DNA of 64,000 nt from assembly GCA_963678705.1 (NCBI GenBank), contig OY783209.1:8618001-8682000 (forward strand). Direction: 5' to 3'. The notes beneath the pieces were generated by a model. That model was not told the origin of the DNA and ran no database searches. It saw only the letters and a list, made by a program, of their open reading frames with translations. This document shows, in pieces, positions 11,242 through 22,100 of this stretch. The translations under genes were made by a program, and so were the position numbers. Source of the DNA: Panorpa germanica (taxonomy: Eukaryota > Arthropoda > Insecta > Mecoptera > Panorpidae). Each line of letters opens with the position of its first letter. Position 1 is the first letter of the stretch.

Positions 11242-13789
11242 TTTGAAGGCTGCGTCTGAAATTAATTATTTAATATTTATAGAATTTCTAGAACACTGTT
11301 GGTGATAGGACTACTGTCGAAAAAGGCAAATGATTAATAAAATAAAATTAAATACACAGCTACTTCTTAATTATACACGTAGATATAGTTATTGCAGACA
11401 AAAGTTTGTTCAGCGCATACAACAAATATTTAAATTACTTATTTATTTTTGACAACGCAGTTTTTATGTACATATTTCAATAAAAATTTAAACAGGTGTT
11501 TCTATTTCTAAATATAAAACAATACTTTTAATGTATTTTTTGATTAGCATGAAATTTTAACGTGAAATATTTTTTACTGTAAGACAGGTTGCAGCACAGA
11601 AATCTCTATTTTTTAAAATCGAATGTTAGGTTATCGGTTTAATTTTTTGTTAAATGGATTTTTATATTTTAGTATATTTGATAATACAACTTCCTGTTTA
11701 AAAAATGTGTCTTGTACGACAACTTTCTATTTTATTTACACATGTATTTATCAGTCGGTTGAATCGTTGAAATTTGAAACGTACCGTTATCTTATTTCAT
11801 AAGGAATGTTCGAACAAAATGTTACCATAGACTAAATATTCGTATAATCTCGTATTAAAATAAAAACAATTTACTTGAATTACAAAAATAATCATATAAC
11901 ACTTTATTAAATATACCGACCTTCGTATTATAAGGAAGGTTATTTGTTATCATAATAGGCAGAGGAGGATTATGAAATGTGGGGGCTCGTAGTAGAATAA
12001 TTTATGGGATGTTTCTTATTAGTGATTTTCGGCAAATATTTGTTTCTTTAACACAACTTTCGCTTTTGCAATCACGCTAAATCACTTTCTATTCACAATT
12101 TACAAAGTTGTGGAGCTTTAAACTTCGTCTTGATTAGCCCAAGGGCAAATTTAGGGTTCGTAATTGTAATGTATTGAAACATAGATGGCGCTGACATGTA
12201 CGAGTATATAAAAAAAGATATGCCATGTTATAGGTAGACCATGAAGTCCATGAATGGAAGTGGTTTACTTAAAAAGATCAGGAAGAGCCGCATTTTAAAG
12301 ACCTATTATTTATCGTTCATAACTAATCGAATTATTTTATTAGGTCAACCACATCGTCGGAAATTGAAATTAAAAACAAATCTTAACAAACAACATGTGG
12401 TGTTTTTTATAAAAAGAATATGTTGTTTCCTGTTTGCAATCTTTTGAAACTCTCAGTCATAAGATTAATGAACGCTAAGATAAAATTTAGAACGAATACA
12501 CATTTTGCAAAAGAGCACAAAAATAATACACTGTACTCATGCTAGTTAAAAATTTAAATGCAACATGTACCAATGCATGTTATACATCGTAGAAAACATA
12601 GTTATAATACGTAGTAATCTTAACAAATATTGTTAGTAAAATCTGAAAAAAATATTTTGTATTTAAAAGTAAAATGTAAGTAATTTACGTATAAGATAAA
12701 CACGTGGACATTGAATTTAAATAAATTATAAAATATAAAACGTCAACACTCATGATAACGTTAAAACGTCATTGACACAATAAATTGCTGCCTGTGACAT
12801 TAATTCAAGGTCAACCAAAGGTCTAGTTAATTCATTGCCGGTGACTGAGTGAAAGGAAAAACAATTTATAAAAGAATAAACATTTTTAAAGTAATAAAGC
12901 AGAGATAATTATTATCGTAAACATTAAAATATAAAATAGGGCAAATAGAACTGCTGATTAAACAATAGGATATATCAGTGATAATACATGGTACTTCAAA
13001 AGACAGATTAAAATGTATAAATGAACATAAAGCTTGTGACTAAAATATTTATTAGACTGCCAGATGTTTTAGTAATAAATTAGAAAAAAAAATGTACTTC
13101 ATCGAAAAAAAAACATGGTAAATAGAGTAATTATAATTGTGAATCCATCATATTATTAGTAAGTAATAGAAACGCTGTTTATGACAGAAAATATGAAGCC
13201 GGTAAAGTGTGATAATTATAAATATAACAAATGAAAAACACTATTAATTAATTTATAAAATCTTAAAATTACATATCACTAATCGTAAATAAGTGGAAAA
13301 ATTACGTACCGACTTAAGTGAACTGTCCAGATAGGCTAACTGACACAATTTGACCGAGAATTTGTTTCTGCTGACACAAGGGCATAATAAAAGGTCAAAT
13401 GAAGGTGATTGCTACTGCTGCTACGTTGTGATGAAGTTATAAATTAATTCTCAATTAAATTGATTGCAGTTTAGTTTGAATCTTTGGTGAAAACAGATTC
13501 CTTTTATATCTTTGATAAATATAGAAAGGTTTGAAACAAAGAGATCTTTAAAATTGAATTAATTACTAATTGAATATTTCATATTATTTAAAATCATTTG
13601 GCAATAACAAACACTGTTTGAAATAAATAAGAGAATATTGAGAAACTGTATCATATACTTTAATTAATCTAGTTTTGGACAACATTTTTAGTGGTGCGTG
13701 ACAGTGAATAACAAAATTTAATAAATACGTAATCAAAATAAAATAATTGATAAAAATAAACATGAAGTTTAGAAAATCTACTTGTCTTA
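11242..13789. other. aldolase 5' leader intron and upstream region
   Basis: AT-rich, no supported coding exon. A good minus-strand donor (GTACGT at plus 13303-13308) follows a less AT-rich stretch at about 13309-13400, a candidate aldolase first, non-coding exon that would splice to the acceptor near 11257. On the plus strand a TATA-like GTATATAAAA at 12203 precedes a 68-codon frame at 12241 that I do not accept as a gene. Confidence 0.35.
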
Positions 13790-14368
13790 TTAAAGTATCC
13801 GACAAGTTGGTTTTGATTTTATTCGATGCTGAAGCGCCGCTCTGGTGGCTGTTTTAAAAACAAGTAATACGCCTTCCTTTGTCTTTGCTGAACATTCTAC
13901 ATACGCAAAAGCGCCAATTTTTCTCGCAATAGCTTCAGCGTCTTCAGCTTTAACTGGCTGCTGATTTTTCATCTTCAGGTTCATTATAGCTTGGCCATCA
14001 ATGCGAAGATCCTTCTTCAGTCCAACCAAAATGATTGGTACTTTCTTACAGTAATGTTTTACTTCCGGTATCCACTTTTCCGTTACGTTTGTAAGACTGT
14101 CTGGGGAGTCTATTGAGAAACAAATTAATACAACATTCTTATTGGGGTAAGTTAGAGGTCTTAAACGATCGTAATCTTCTTGGCCTGCGGTGTCCCATAG
14201 TCCTAGTTCCACAGAGGTTCCATCTACTTCGATTTCTGCTGCGTAAAACTCAAAAACAGTTGGGATATGCTCCAGAGGGAAATGGCCCTGCTTGAACACT
14301 ACAAGAAGACACGTTTTCCCACAAGCTCCGTCTCCAACGACTACCAAATTCTTTCTCAAAATGACCAT
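13790..14368 (-). CDS. Rho1-like small GTPase, paralogue A (diverged)
   Basis: A 192-residue Rho-family GTPase, a membrane-anchored switch for actin control, in one uninterrupted coding exon starting [13 protein letters not shown]-loop GDGACGKT (12-19), switch II DTAGQED (59-65), G5 'ECSAK' and a C-terminal CAAX box CRIL (geranylgeranyl type) after a basic tail are intact. Numbering matches RhoA without gaps to residue 120. Changes at normally fixed sites: switch-I Tyr34 is His, Asn41 is Phe, and the G4 motif NKxD reads LKKD (Asn117 to Leu), which should weaken guanine specificity. The ATG lies 5 nt after a splice acceptor, so a leader exon exists upstream (candidate donors near 14653 and 15108). 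It is a tandem neighbour of paralogue B. The longer frame to 14407 is intron read-through. The ORF is intact, so probably functional but atypical. Confidence 0.92.
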   Translation of the reverse strand: MVILRKNLVVVGDGACGKTCLLVVFKQGHFPLEHIPTVFEFYAAEIEVDGTSVELGLWDTAGQEDYDRLRPLTYPNKNVVLICFSIDSPDSLTNVTEKWIPEVKHYCKKVPIILVGLKKDLRIDGQAIMNLKMKNQQPVKAEDAEAIARKIGAFAYVECSAKTKEGVLLVFKTATRAALQHRIKSKPTCRIL

Positions 14369-14373
14369 GACTT

Positions 14374-15689
14374 CTGAAAAAAGGAAACGAAAACTCATTA
14401 TTTGCACAATAGAACTTTTAGCATATTAATCGTGTTATTTATTGTCACACTATTTGCGATAACTAGAAAATAATGTAATACAAATTACATGATTACGTAA
14501 CAGATAACGGACTAATATTGGCGGGAAGTGTCATAATAAAAACATAACCTTAAATATGAAAATGAAACACACTGTTTCACAAATTATTATATTTAATAAC
14601 TCCTAAAACGAATCGAAAATTACAATAACAATATCAAGTGAACACCGTTATAACTTACAGTTACTCCAAGGCAAGTGTCAACTACTGTTCACAAAACACA
14701 GCTGCATTTCGCGCCAGAAACTTCAGCAAATAAAAGAACACGTATAGAATTCTTAATGAATTTAAGAAACGAACTTCAGCTAAGCTGAACAGTGAATATG
14801 AATGTATAAACGAAACCTATAGCTTGCTTTTTAATTGTTATTACTATTTACTATTATTACATAGTTATTGTTATTCATTGTTATTACTTATTATGGAATG
14901 ACACTATGGTGTCATATAATATAACACTTTAAAGTGGGTACTTTGATGCCGGTAACAGCTATTGTACGAAAGCAACAAACCTAACATCAAACAGAATTAA
15001 TTTTGACATAATCACAGCTATACAAATAATCTTGCTTCAATAATATTTCAAAAGATTTTTATAGTTAATTTGCTTAATAAACTATAACATTTTTGAGGTT
15101 AGAATACTTACTCAGCTAATTTTATAAATCACTGCAATTAAAATTTGAATAATTCCATCGAACTGCTGTTGGTTTTTCTGTGTGTTGTTTAAATCGACAT
15201 CAAAATATCTGCCTCCTATAAACCACACACATTTAATGATATTTTTATAACAACATATGACTCAAAAGGAGTTTACTGAATTCCCGTGAGTCAAGTTCTT
15301 ATCATTAATTAACCTGACAACGTTATCTCATTATCTAGATAAGAAAAGAACCTCTTCAGAGAAGATTTTATAGTGTGAAAAAAAACGATTTAATTATTTG
15401 TTTGATAATGTTTTATTCATTTAATATCAAACACTAGAAAAGTCTGACCTAAATCGGATAAGCAGTGAATATATACATTCCATATAACAATATAATAGCT
15501 CTAAGTTCATTTAAAATAGTTATCAGAAATGTATAAGAAATGTACTAGAAAATTTATACATCAATAAAAAATATTTGAACTGAACATACATATACAGTAG
15601 TTATATATATTGCATACATTTCAGGCGTTTTGAGGTTCTTCGATTTCGTCTGGTTTAACATAGGCGTATGACAAAAAGACCTGAAGTGG
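14374..15689. other. upstream region of Rho paralogue A with candidate leader exons
   Basis: Two minus-strand donor sites are good: AACT|GTAAGT (plus 14653-14658) after a GC-richer stretch containing 'GGCGCGAAATGC', and CTGA|GTAAGT (plus 15108-15113). Either could end a non-coding first exon spliced to the acceptor at 14374. No other gene is seen. Confidence 0.4.
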
Positions 15690-16066
15690 TAAAGATAGTC
15701 AAGTTGAATCTGCGTTGAAACTGTGGTTCACAAATGATCGGTAAGAAGGCAGGAGATGAGTTGGATGTAAATGAAGTTATTGATGAAGTTCTACCGCCAA
15801 CAAACAATGAAATTAAACAATCTTTAGAGATTCTGCGCCGCGCTGTTCAACACAGATATGGAGATCTCCAAAAACATTACGAGTATGAAAGATTCCTTAA
15901 TAACCCACTTCAAAATAAAAAAGTACAAACCAGTTTAGGAAACATATCTACTACATACGAAAATTCAGAAACACATTATCGAACATCGAATATAAAAAAA
16001 GTATTGCCACATTTTAAAATGCCCTGCACATTTCATTTCATTCATAAATATAAATCAGAGATTTAA
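15690..16066 (+). pseudogene. decayed CENP-B/Tigger (pogo-like) transposase, internally deleted
   Basis: Frame fragments read 'VESALKLWFTND' (resembling the CENP-B HTH segment 'ESALxxWF...R') and then, after a stop and frame change at about 15735, an open 110-codon frame with 'ELDVNEVIDEVLPPTNNEIK' followed by 'SLEILRRAVQHR' and 'YEYERFLN'. The latter resembles the tail that follows the DDE catalytic domain in Tigger/jerky-type transposases. Everything between, including the whole DDE domain, is absent, so this is a remnant of an internally deleted DNA transposon. It lies between the Rho paralogues. Identification is from motif memory. Confidence 0.4.
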
Positions 16067-16306
16067 ATACCACAGTGTTGCATTCGTGCATGTTTTAAAC
16101 ATTTTTATACTAATTTTTCTGACCATAACAACAATCTAGAATGCATCCCTAGTTTGGTAAACGTCCTTCAAAGGACGTTTCTGGTTTGCACGACTTGTTT
16201 GTCAAGGTCGCTAGTCGTAGTACTACTGTGACCTATATTTCTTGAATATAGTAAAGAATTATTATTTCATACTTTTTGAAAACATGTTTCCATTTTTAAT
16301 TTGTAT

Positions 16307-16932
16307 GGGCTTGTGTCTTCATTTTTTAGTGGTCGATTTTTCAATTGTTGATTGAAATTGATGTTATTAAATGTGTATTGGCGTGTCTATTTTATTAAAT
16401 ATCTAAATGTTGACGGAGATATAGCAATTAAAAATTTGAATTGTAGTTTTAGCGCTAGAAATGGTCGACCATATTTGTATGACGTGAAATGCATTTTATA
16501 CGTCAGTTATTTGTTGATTAGGTCAGTTCTATGGTAATGTTTTGTAGCTGTTGGTAGTCGAAATAATGAAATCAAGTCAAAGAATAATTAGTTTTTATTC
16601 TATTTAACCTTGTTACGGCAGACATAATATTGAAATTTGATTGTTCCTTGAAATAGCTGTAAATAATATTTGATATTTTTATATATGAATACATACAGCA
16701 GAGATTTATGAGCTGTAAGGTTGGTAACGCTTGTGATGTCAAATGCAGTTGGAATGTTGTACAACGTTGAATCCCTTTAATAATTAAAGAGACAAAATGA
16801 CTTTTTTAATTGTTAATATCTCTTAACATATAAGGAGTTATTAAAAAATAATTGAACATTTGAGGTTCTAGTAACCCACTTTATCAATATATAGTACACT
16901 TTTATAGAAATTTAGACATAGGACACAAGCCC
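16307..16932 (+). mobile_element. MITE family A, full copy (626 bp)
   Basis: Bounded by the inverted termini GGGCTTGTGTC and GACACAAGCCC. Nearly the same sequence recurs at 51689-52321 and 54599-55036 (same orientation) and, inverted, at 39105-39634 and in part at 20040-20200. No coding capacity. The borders are always ATGGGC..GCCCAT. No clear target duplication was found, so the superfamily is not assigned. Confidence 0.85.
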
Positions 16933-17078
16933 ATTAGATTTTGGTTCATAGCCATAAAAAGAGAGCAACGTTTTTATAATAAAGAACGTTATACAGAAAT
17001 AAATTTTATTTAATTAAATAAATACAATAAAAAATTAATAGTGATAAAAATATTCGATTTCCTAAATTAATTTACACA

Positions 17079-17651
17079 TTATAAAAGAGAACATTTTGAT
17101 TTCTTTTTGAGTTGAAGCGCCGCTCTTGTGGCGACGTCAAACACGTTACGAACCCCTTCTCTGGTCTTCGCAGAACACTCCACGTATGCGTAAGCCCTAA
17201 TCTTCTCGGCGACAGCCTGTCCTTCATCGGGCCTCACAACCCTTTGCTGTTTCTCTTTAAGCATTTGCATCGTATAAGGGTCTCCTCGGACATCTTTCTT
17301 ATTGGCTACTAAAACAACCGGAATCCTTGGACAAAAGTGTCTTACTTCTGGGTTCCATTTTTCCGTAATGTTCTGCAGCGATCCTGGTGAGTCAATTGCG
17401 AAACACATTAAGATCACGTCGCTGTAGGGATAGCTTAATGGTCGGAGACGATCGTAATCTTCTTGTCCAGCGGTGTCCCATAGTGCCAGCTCCACATGTT
17501 TCCCATCGACTTCGATGTCCGCGACGTAGTTTTCGAATACTGTGGGGTCATGCTTTGTAGGAAACTTGTCTTTGCTGAAGACAAAGAGAAGGCAAGTTTT
17601 TCCGCAAGCGCCGTCTCCAACTATTACCAATTTCTTCCTGATATCCACCAT
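17079..17651 (-). CDS. Rho1-like small GTPase, paralogue B
   Basis: A 190-residue Rho-family GTPase in a single coding exon starting [19 protein letters not shown]. All five G motifs are present: P-loop 12-19, Thr37, DTAGQED, intact NKKD, and 'ECSAK'. It ends in a polybasic tail KKKSK and CAAX box CSLL. Switch I reads '[13 protein letters not shown]', so Tyr34 is His, as in paralogue A, and residue 35 is Asp; the rest of the effector loop is canonical. The ATG is 5 nt downstream of a TTTTTCAG acceptor, the same gene structure as paralogue A, which points to tandem duplication with the leader intron rather than retroposition. Ordinary insect Rho1 has 'PEVYVPTVFENY', so neither copy looks like the conserved Rho1; that gene is presumably elsewhere. 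Confidence 0.94.
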   Translation of the reverse strand: MVDIRKKLVIVGDGACGKTCLLFVFSKDKFPTKHDPTVFENYVADIEVDGKHVELALWDTAGQEDYDRLRPLSYPYSDVILMCFAIDSPGSLQNITEKWNPEVRHFCPRIPVVLVANKKDVRGDPYTMQMLKEKQQRVVRPDEGQAVAEKIRAYAYVECSAKTREGVRNVFDVATRAALQLKKKSKCSLL

Positions 17652-17869
17652 ATTTTCTGAAAAAGTTATTAGTCATCTATCATGGATATTTAAAAATCTG
17701 ATAAGTACATTTATTTTTTCTTTTAACAATATTATTTAGGTTGCATATATTCTCGGCGCAAAGAAATCTGTGCGTCATCTGTTGAAGATATAATAAACCA
17801 TATAAATTTTAAGCTACTCTTCAATAGATGTCGCTAGCAGAAACTCAGATTTTTAATAAATTAATTTCT

Positions 17870-18000
17870 ATAGCATAACTTAAAATATTAGCTTTTATGC
17901 AACCTTTCTTAAATTGATGGACATTCTTCTAAAAGAAAAATTACATTTCTTTGAAATTTTTGATGCAGCTATGTTCGTTATGCTCTAAAACACATCGCTT
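17870..18000. repeat. single diverged ~146-bp repeat unit
   Basis: The stretch 'GCTTTTATGCAACC...TTGATGGACATT...TTTTTGATGCAGCTATGTTCG' matches the unit that is tandemly repeated in the large palindrome at 30585-31612, in the orientation of its left arm. It shows that the unit is dispersed. Confidence 0.6.
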
Positions 18001-18061
18001 CCTATTAACTTTACGATTAGGTATATACATAATCAATTTAATTTGATAATAACCAAAAGCC

Positions 18062-18135
18062 AGAATATAGAACTCGCGTCCGGGGATCAAACCTGAAGAC
18101 ATAGCAGTCTGGCGTCAAACATCAATGCTCTCGCC
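18062..18135 (-). repeat. tRNA-derived SINE head
   Basis: On the minus strand an A-box-like ACAGTGGGCGAGAGCATTG is followed about 40 nt later by a B-box-like GGTTTGATCCCC, the internal RNA polymerase III promoter layout of tRNA-derived SINEs. The acceptor stem does not pair, so it is not a working tRNA gene. A similar A-box stretch occurs at 32862-32915. Confidence 0.55.
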
Positions 18136-18485
18136 CACTGTGTCGTTTCCAGTACTCGGTAAATTGATAAACTGTTTAATAAAAATTTAAAACATTTACA
18201 CTTTTTTGGTAATAATGCAACTTTCTTCGTTTTGGTTTTCAAGATATCAGCAACATAAAGTCGAACCGTAATAGGTGTAGATTTATAAGAATAATTTTGA
18301 AATTGGATAGAAAAACTTAAAAAAGGCACACGAATTTAATAAAAATTGTATAAACGCCAAAAAACCGTTTATCATTTTAACGTATAATGGATCTTTGTTA
18401 AAAATTAGACAAATTAGAAATATTAATTAATGCAAAAGATTTCTACGACATTATAGACGCTTCTACTTTTTTAACACATAATTCA

Positions 18486-18518
18486 CACACGTTATCTTGC
18501 AACGGGGCAAAAAGCTAG
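18486..18518 (+). mobile_element. Helitron 3' terminus
   Basis: Ends ACGGGGCAAAAAGCTAG|T, with a short stem (CGTT..AACG) just upstream: the CTRR-T end with preceding hairpin that marks Helitron 3' termini. The same tail, GACGGGGGTAAAAGCTAG|T, ends the element at 51390. The 5' end was not located. Confidence 0.55.
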
Positions 18519-19134
18519 TATTTTATATTCATCTAAATTTAAAAATAAATTATTTTATAGTGCAAATACATACAGTAAATATAAAATATCAAAAATGCCT
18601 GCTCCAGTAACAAAAACACCTGTTCACTTTAATTTTGAAAACAAAACTGCAAAAAGATACAACAATTGTTGTAATCTAATAACATTATTCCAGCAGATGT
18701 CTAACTGATAACTATGACACATATTTTTATCAATTTATTCCTCAGATTATAGTTAAATTCTCTGTAATTAAAATCGTCACCGGAATTATACCTGTAAAAC
18801 TAATTACATGTTCTACAATATATAACAATAGATACATTAATTTAATCTGTAAAATGTAATACTAAAATCGATATTGATAAACGATTATTTAAATAAAACT
18901 AATATTTGAAATAGAAGCACTAATTTGATTACATTCCATTTAGCATTTCCGGTTTAGTCAAATAATGAGTTTTAGTTCAGTGGTAAATATTTTAAATTAT
19001 ATTTTTACTTACTTAAATATACTATCTGCGTACCTGACAGTTCGAAACTTTTGACAGGCAGTGCTTTATAATATAAGATTAATATATTATTAATTATATT
19101 TAATATTTAAATATAAGTGTTTTAAAAGTTAATA

Positions 19135-22100
19135 ATGGATCTATCTGAAGAAATATACAAAGGACAAAATGAATTATTGGTATGTAAAGTTTGACAGGTT
19201 ATATATTTAATAACCTCAACTTTATTTGTATCATTATAGTTAATGTATTTAAAAAATAATTTTTTTACAAAAACAGTAGTACAGTTTAATAAGTTTTTTT
19301 TGTAACTGTAGTAGAAATAAATTTGATAATCTTTTGTTTAATATAATTTTTGTTTTTCATGTTTTGTTTGACATGGGGTAAAATTCTTATAACTTTCGAA
19401 AAAAATTCTAAATTATTGTAAATAGAAGTATACATTTTAGAAACATTAACAAATAATATATTTATATTATTGTTAAATCTTTGAAGATATAAATTTAAAA
19501 TTTACAACTAATCAGGTAAACACAACTTAATATTCTATTCCATTTATAAACTATTTGATTATCATTCCATTGTTTTTATTAATGTTTCACTGTTGTCGCT
19601 CATTTGTTAATACATTTCGACGATTCTTTACCTACTATACTTTAAATATTTAGTTTTACTTTGCAATTTCTATATTCGCTGTGTTATATTTCGAATAAAT
19701 TTATTATTACTGTCAAATTCAAATAATTTAACACTTGAAGAGTTTTGATTCACGTTGTAGTTTAAAGGCGGCAATTTTAAATACAATATATGAGATCTAT
19801 TAATTAAATTATTAAATTTGAATTACTTTAGTGAATATAACATGTTAAATTATAGATCAAGGAAGAAATTAATAAAACAAATTAAATAAGGTCTAATGTC
19901 AAAATAATATAAATTCTGCAGTTATGAAGTTTTCTATGGGTTTGAATCTTAGATAACTAAAGTAATGTTATTTTAGCTAATGGCCTTGTAACACACTTAA
20001 CACAGAATTCTTATCCGTATAAAAATAACTGACTTATCTCTTAATGTTACGTCATAAATATGGCCGACATCTGTAACGCTAAAACTACACTTCAAACTTT
20101 TAATAGCTATATCTCCATCAATATTTAGATATTTAATAAAATAAAAACGCCAATATACATTTATTACCATCTATTTCAATCAACAATTTTAAAATTGAAA
20201 TCCAGATTTGGTCTTGCACGTAAAAATTATCTAAAAGTACTGAAACTTATAATAAGTAATAGTTTACGGTTTTTAGTAGTATCTATATGGTTAGTCGTAC
20301 AAATGTATGTTTAAAATGTGTATATATGAAGCCGATCTCAGTTGTTGTCACAATAGACTCCTACTTGTCGTTTGCTGTGATAAATCTATGATAATTCTAT
20401 TAATTATTATAGGATTTCGCTTGTAATACACTTGGTAACATTGCAAAAAATTTGCATTGCTTCTTTGAAGAGTTTCCAACAGCAAAAGCACTTTCCGGCG
20501 ATTTATTTCTCGAAGAAGATTTATCTGCTCTAAAACGTACGACTTCTGCTGTAACAGAAGAATTAAAAATAGCAGTCAACGAAACCCTGTCTAACATGGA
20601 TGAATGTGGAGTACCAATACGTAAGACTTATTTGTTTATTTTGTAACGTTGTGTTCGGCAAACATTTGCAATCCGTATACGAAGACGAGCAGTTCCGATT
20701 TAGTGTCGGTAAAATAGAACATCTTCGGCCATTTTGAAGGTAACATTTGCGTTGACAGCTATGACATTAAAACATAACCTACAATGCTCAGTGTAACGTT
20801 TATTACTCATAATTTACAATTTTTGCAAAGTATTTATGTTATAGTAAACAAGTAACTGTAAGAACCTAACTTTAAGGTTAGAATTGAAATATACAAATGA
20901 CTAAAACTTCACCTAACGATCTATTTAACCACAATGTTGATTGGGTTTTATTTTATTTATACGAATGTGTCAAGAGCTCTGACTAATGTTAAGCTATAGT
21001 CCAAATCACGATAGTTCGGCGGCGACTTATACTTAAAAGAGGTTATAAGAGCGGTATAAATCTATAATTCGATAATAAATTTTATCTTATTCGTTTCTAT
21101 ATACATTATAGAAAAATAAGTGAGTCAGTGCTTTTTAGTTATATCGGCAATTTATACCCCGCAACTTGTTTTAAGTATAACGCCGCCGAACTCTCGTAAT
21201 TTGAACTATATTTAGTATTTTCCATATTTTAAAAGCTAGTGTGAATATTCGGTCACGAATAATCGGAAAAATCCGCGCAATTAATTGACCACGCATATGA
21301 GTACCCCACTTGAAAAACTCGGCATCCCGATGTTAAGTGAATTTTGGGAAAATTGGAAAAACTCGTAGATTTCAAACTTTATATGTTAGGACTTTCCGGT
21401 TTTGATTAAAAAACAGATGAATGTACTGAAGTCGAAATTTTAGACCTATCCTAACCCTAAAAGGGACCTTTACTCCTCTTTTCATACTAAATAGAGTAAA
21501 GTAAACCTCTTCTCATCATAAACATTATTATAAGACCCTCGCTTAGTCATAAACAAAATCATGGTCCTATAGTTTTATGTATTTCAAACTTTGTAAACCT
21601 TTTTTAAACTTAAGATGGTCAAAAGGAATTTCTCAATAGTAGTCAATCAAATCGTATACTAAAAAATAGGTTGTAATCAATTTGTTTTATTTATCCTACC
21701 GAAAATTCACGATTTGTTTACGGATTTCTCCGAGTAATACTTTCAGGTTACATTGTATGTTTCTTATCATATTTTATATGATTTCGTTTAGAACCAACCG
21801 AACTAGATGAGCTACATAATCGCATAGAAAATCTACAAGACGAATGGCAAACGCAACAAGAGCATATGGGGCGTATGCAAGCCGAAATGTACAAACTAAG
21901 AAGGTAATATTAATACCGAATTGGTACAATTCTTTACTGTAGGTTATTGTGAAATAATATCTAGTTAATACAGGCATTGGTGTCCAAGCATGTTTCGTAC
22001 AAACGGAAAGCTTATGAACGAAAATATTATGAATATTATAAATTGAAATTTAACTAGAAAATATAGCAATATTCATTTTCAAAAGTTATTTTTGCGGTTC

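Noticed and set aside
12241-12447. Plus-strand 68-codon frame behind a TATA-like box (12203)
   Set aside because: Residues look random (Lys/Ile/Phe-rich), there is no domain, and the TATA-like string is common in this composition.
18062-18135. Possible tRNA gene on the minus strand
   Set aside because: A and B boxes are present, but stems do not pair and the B box is degenerate; better explained as a SINE head.
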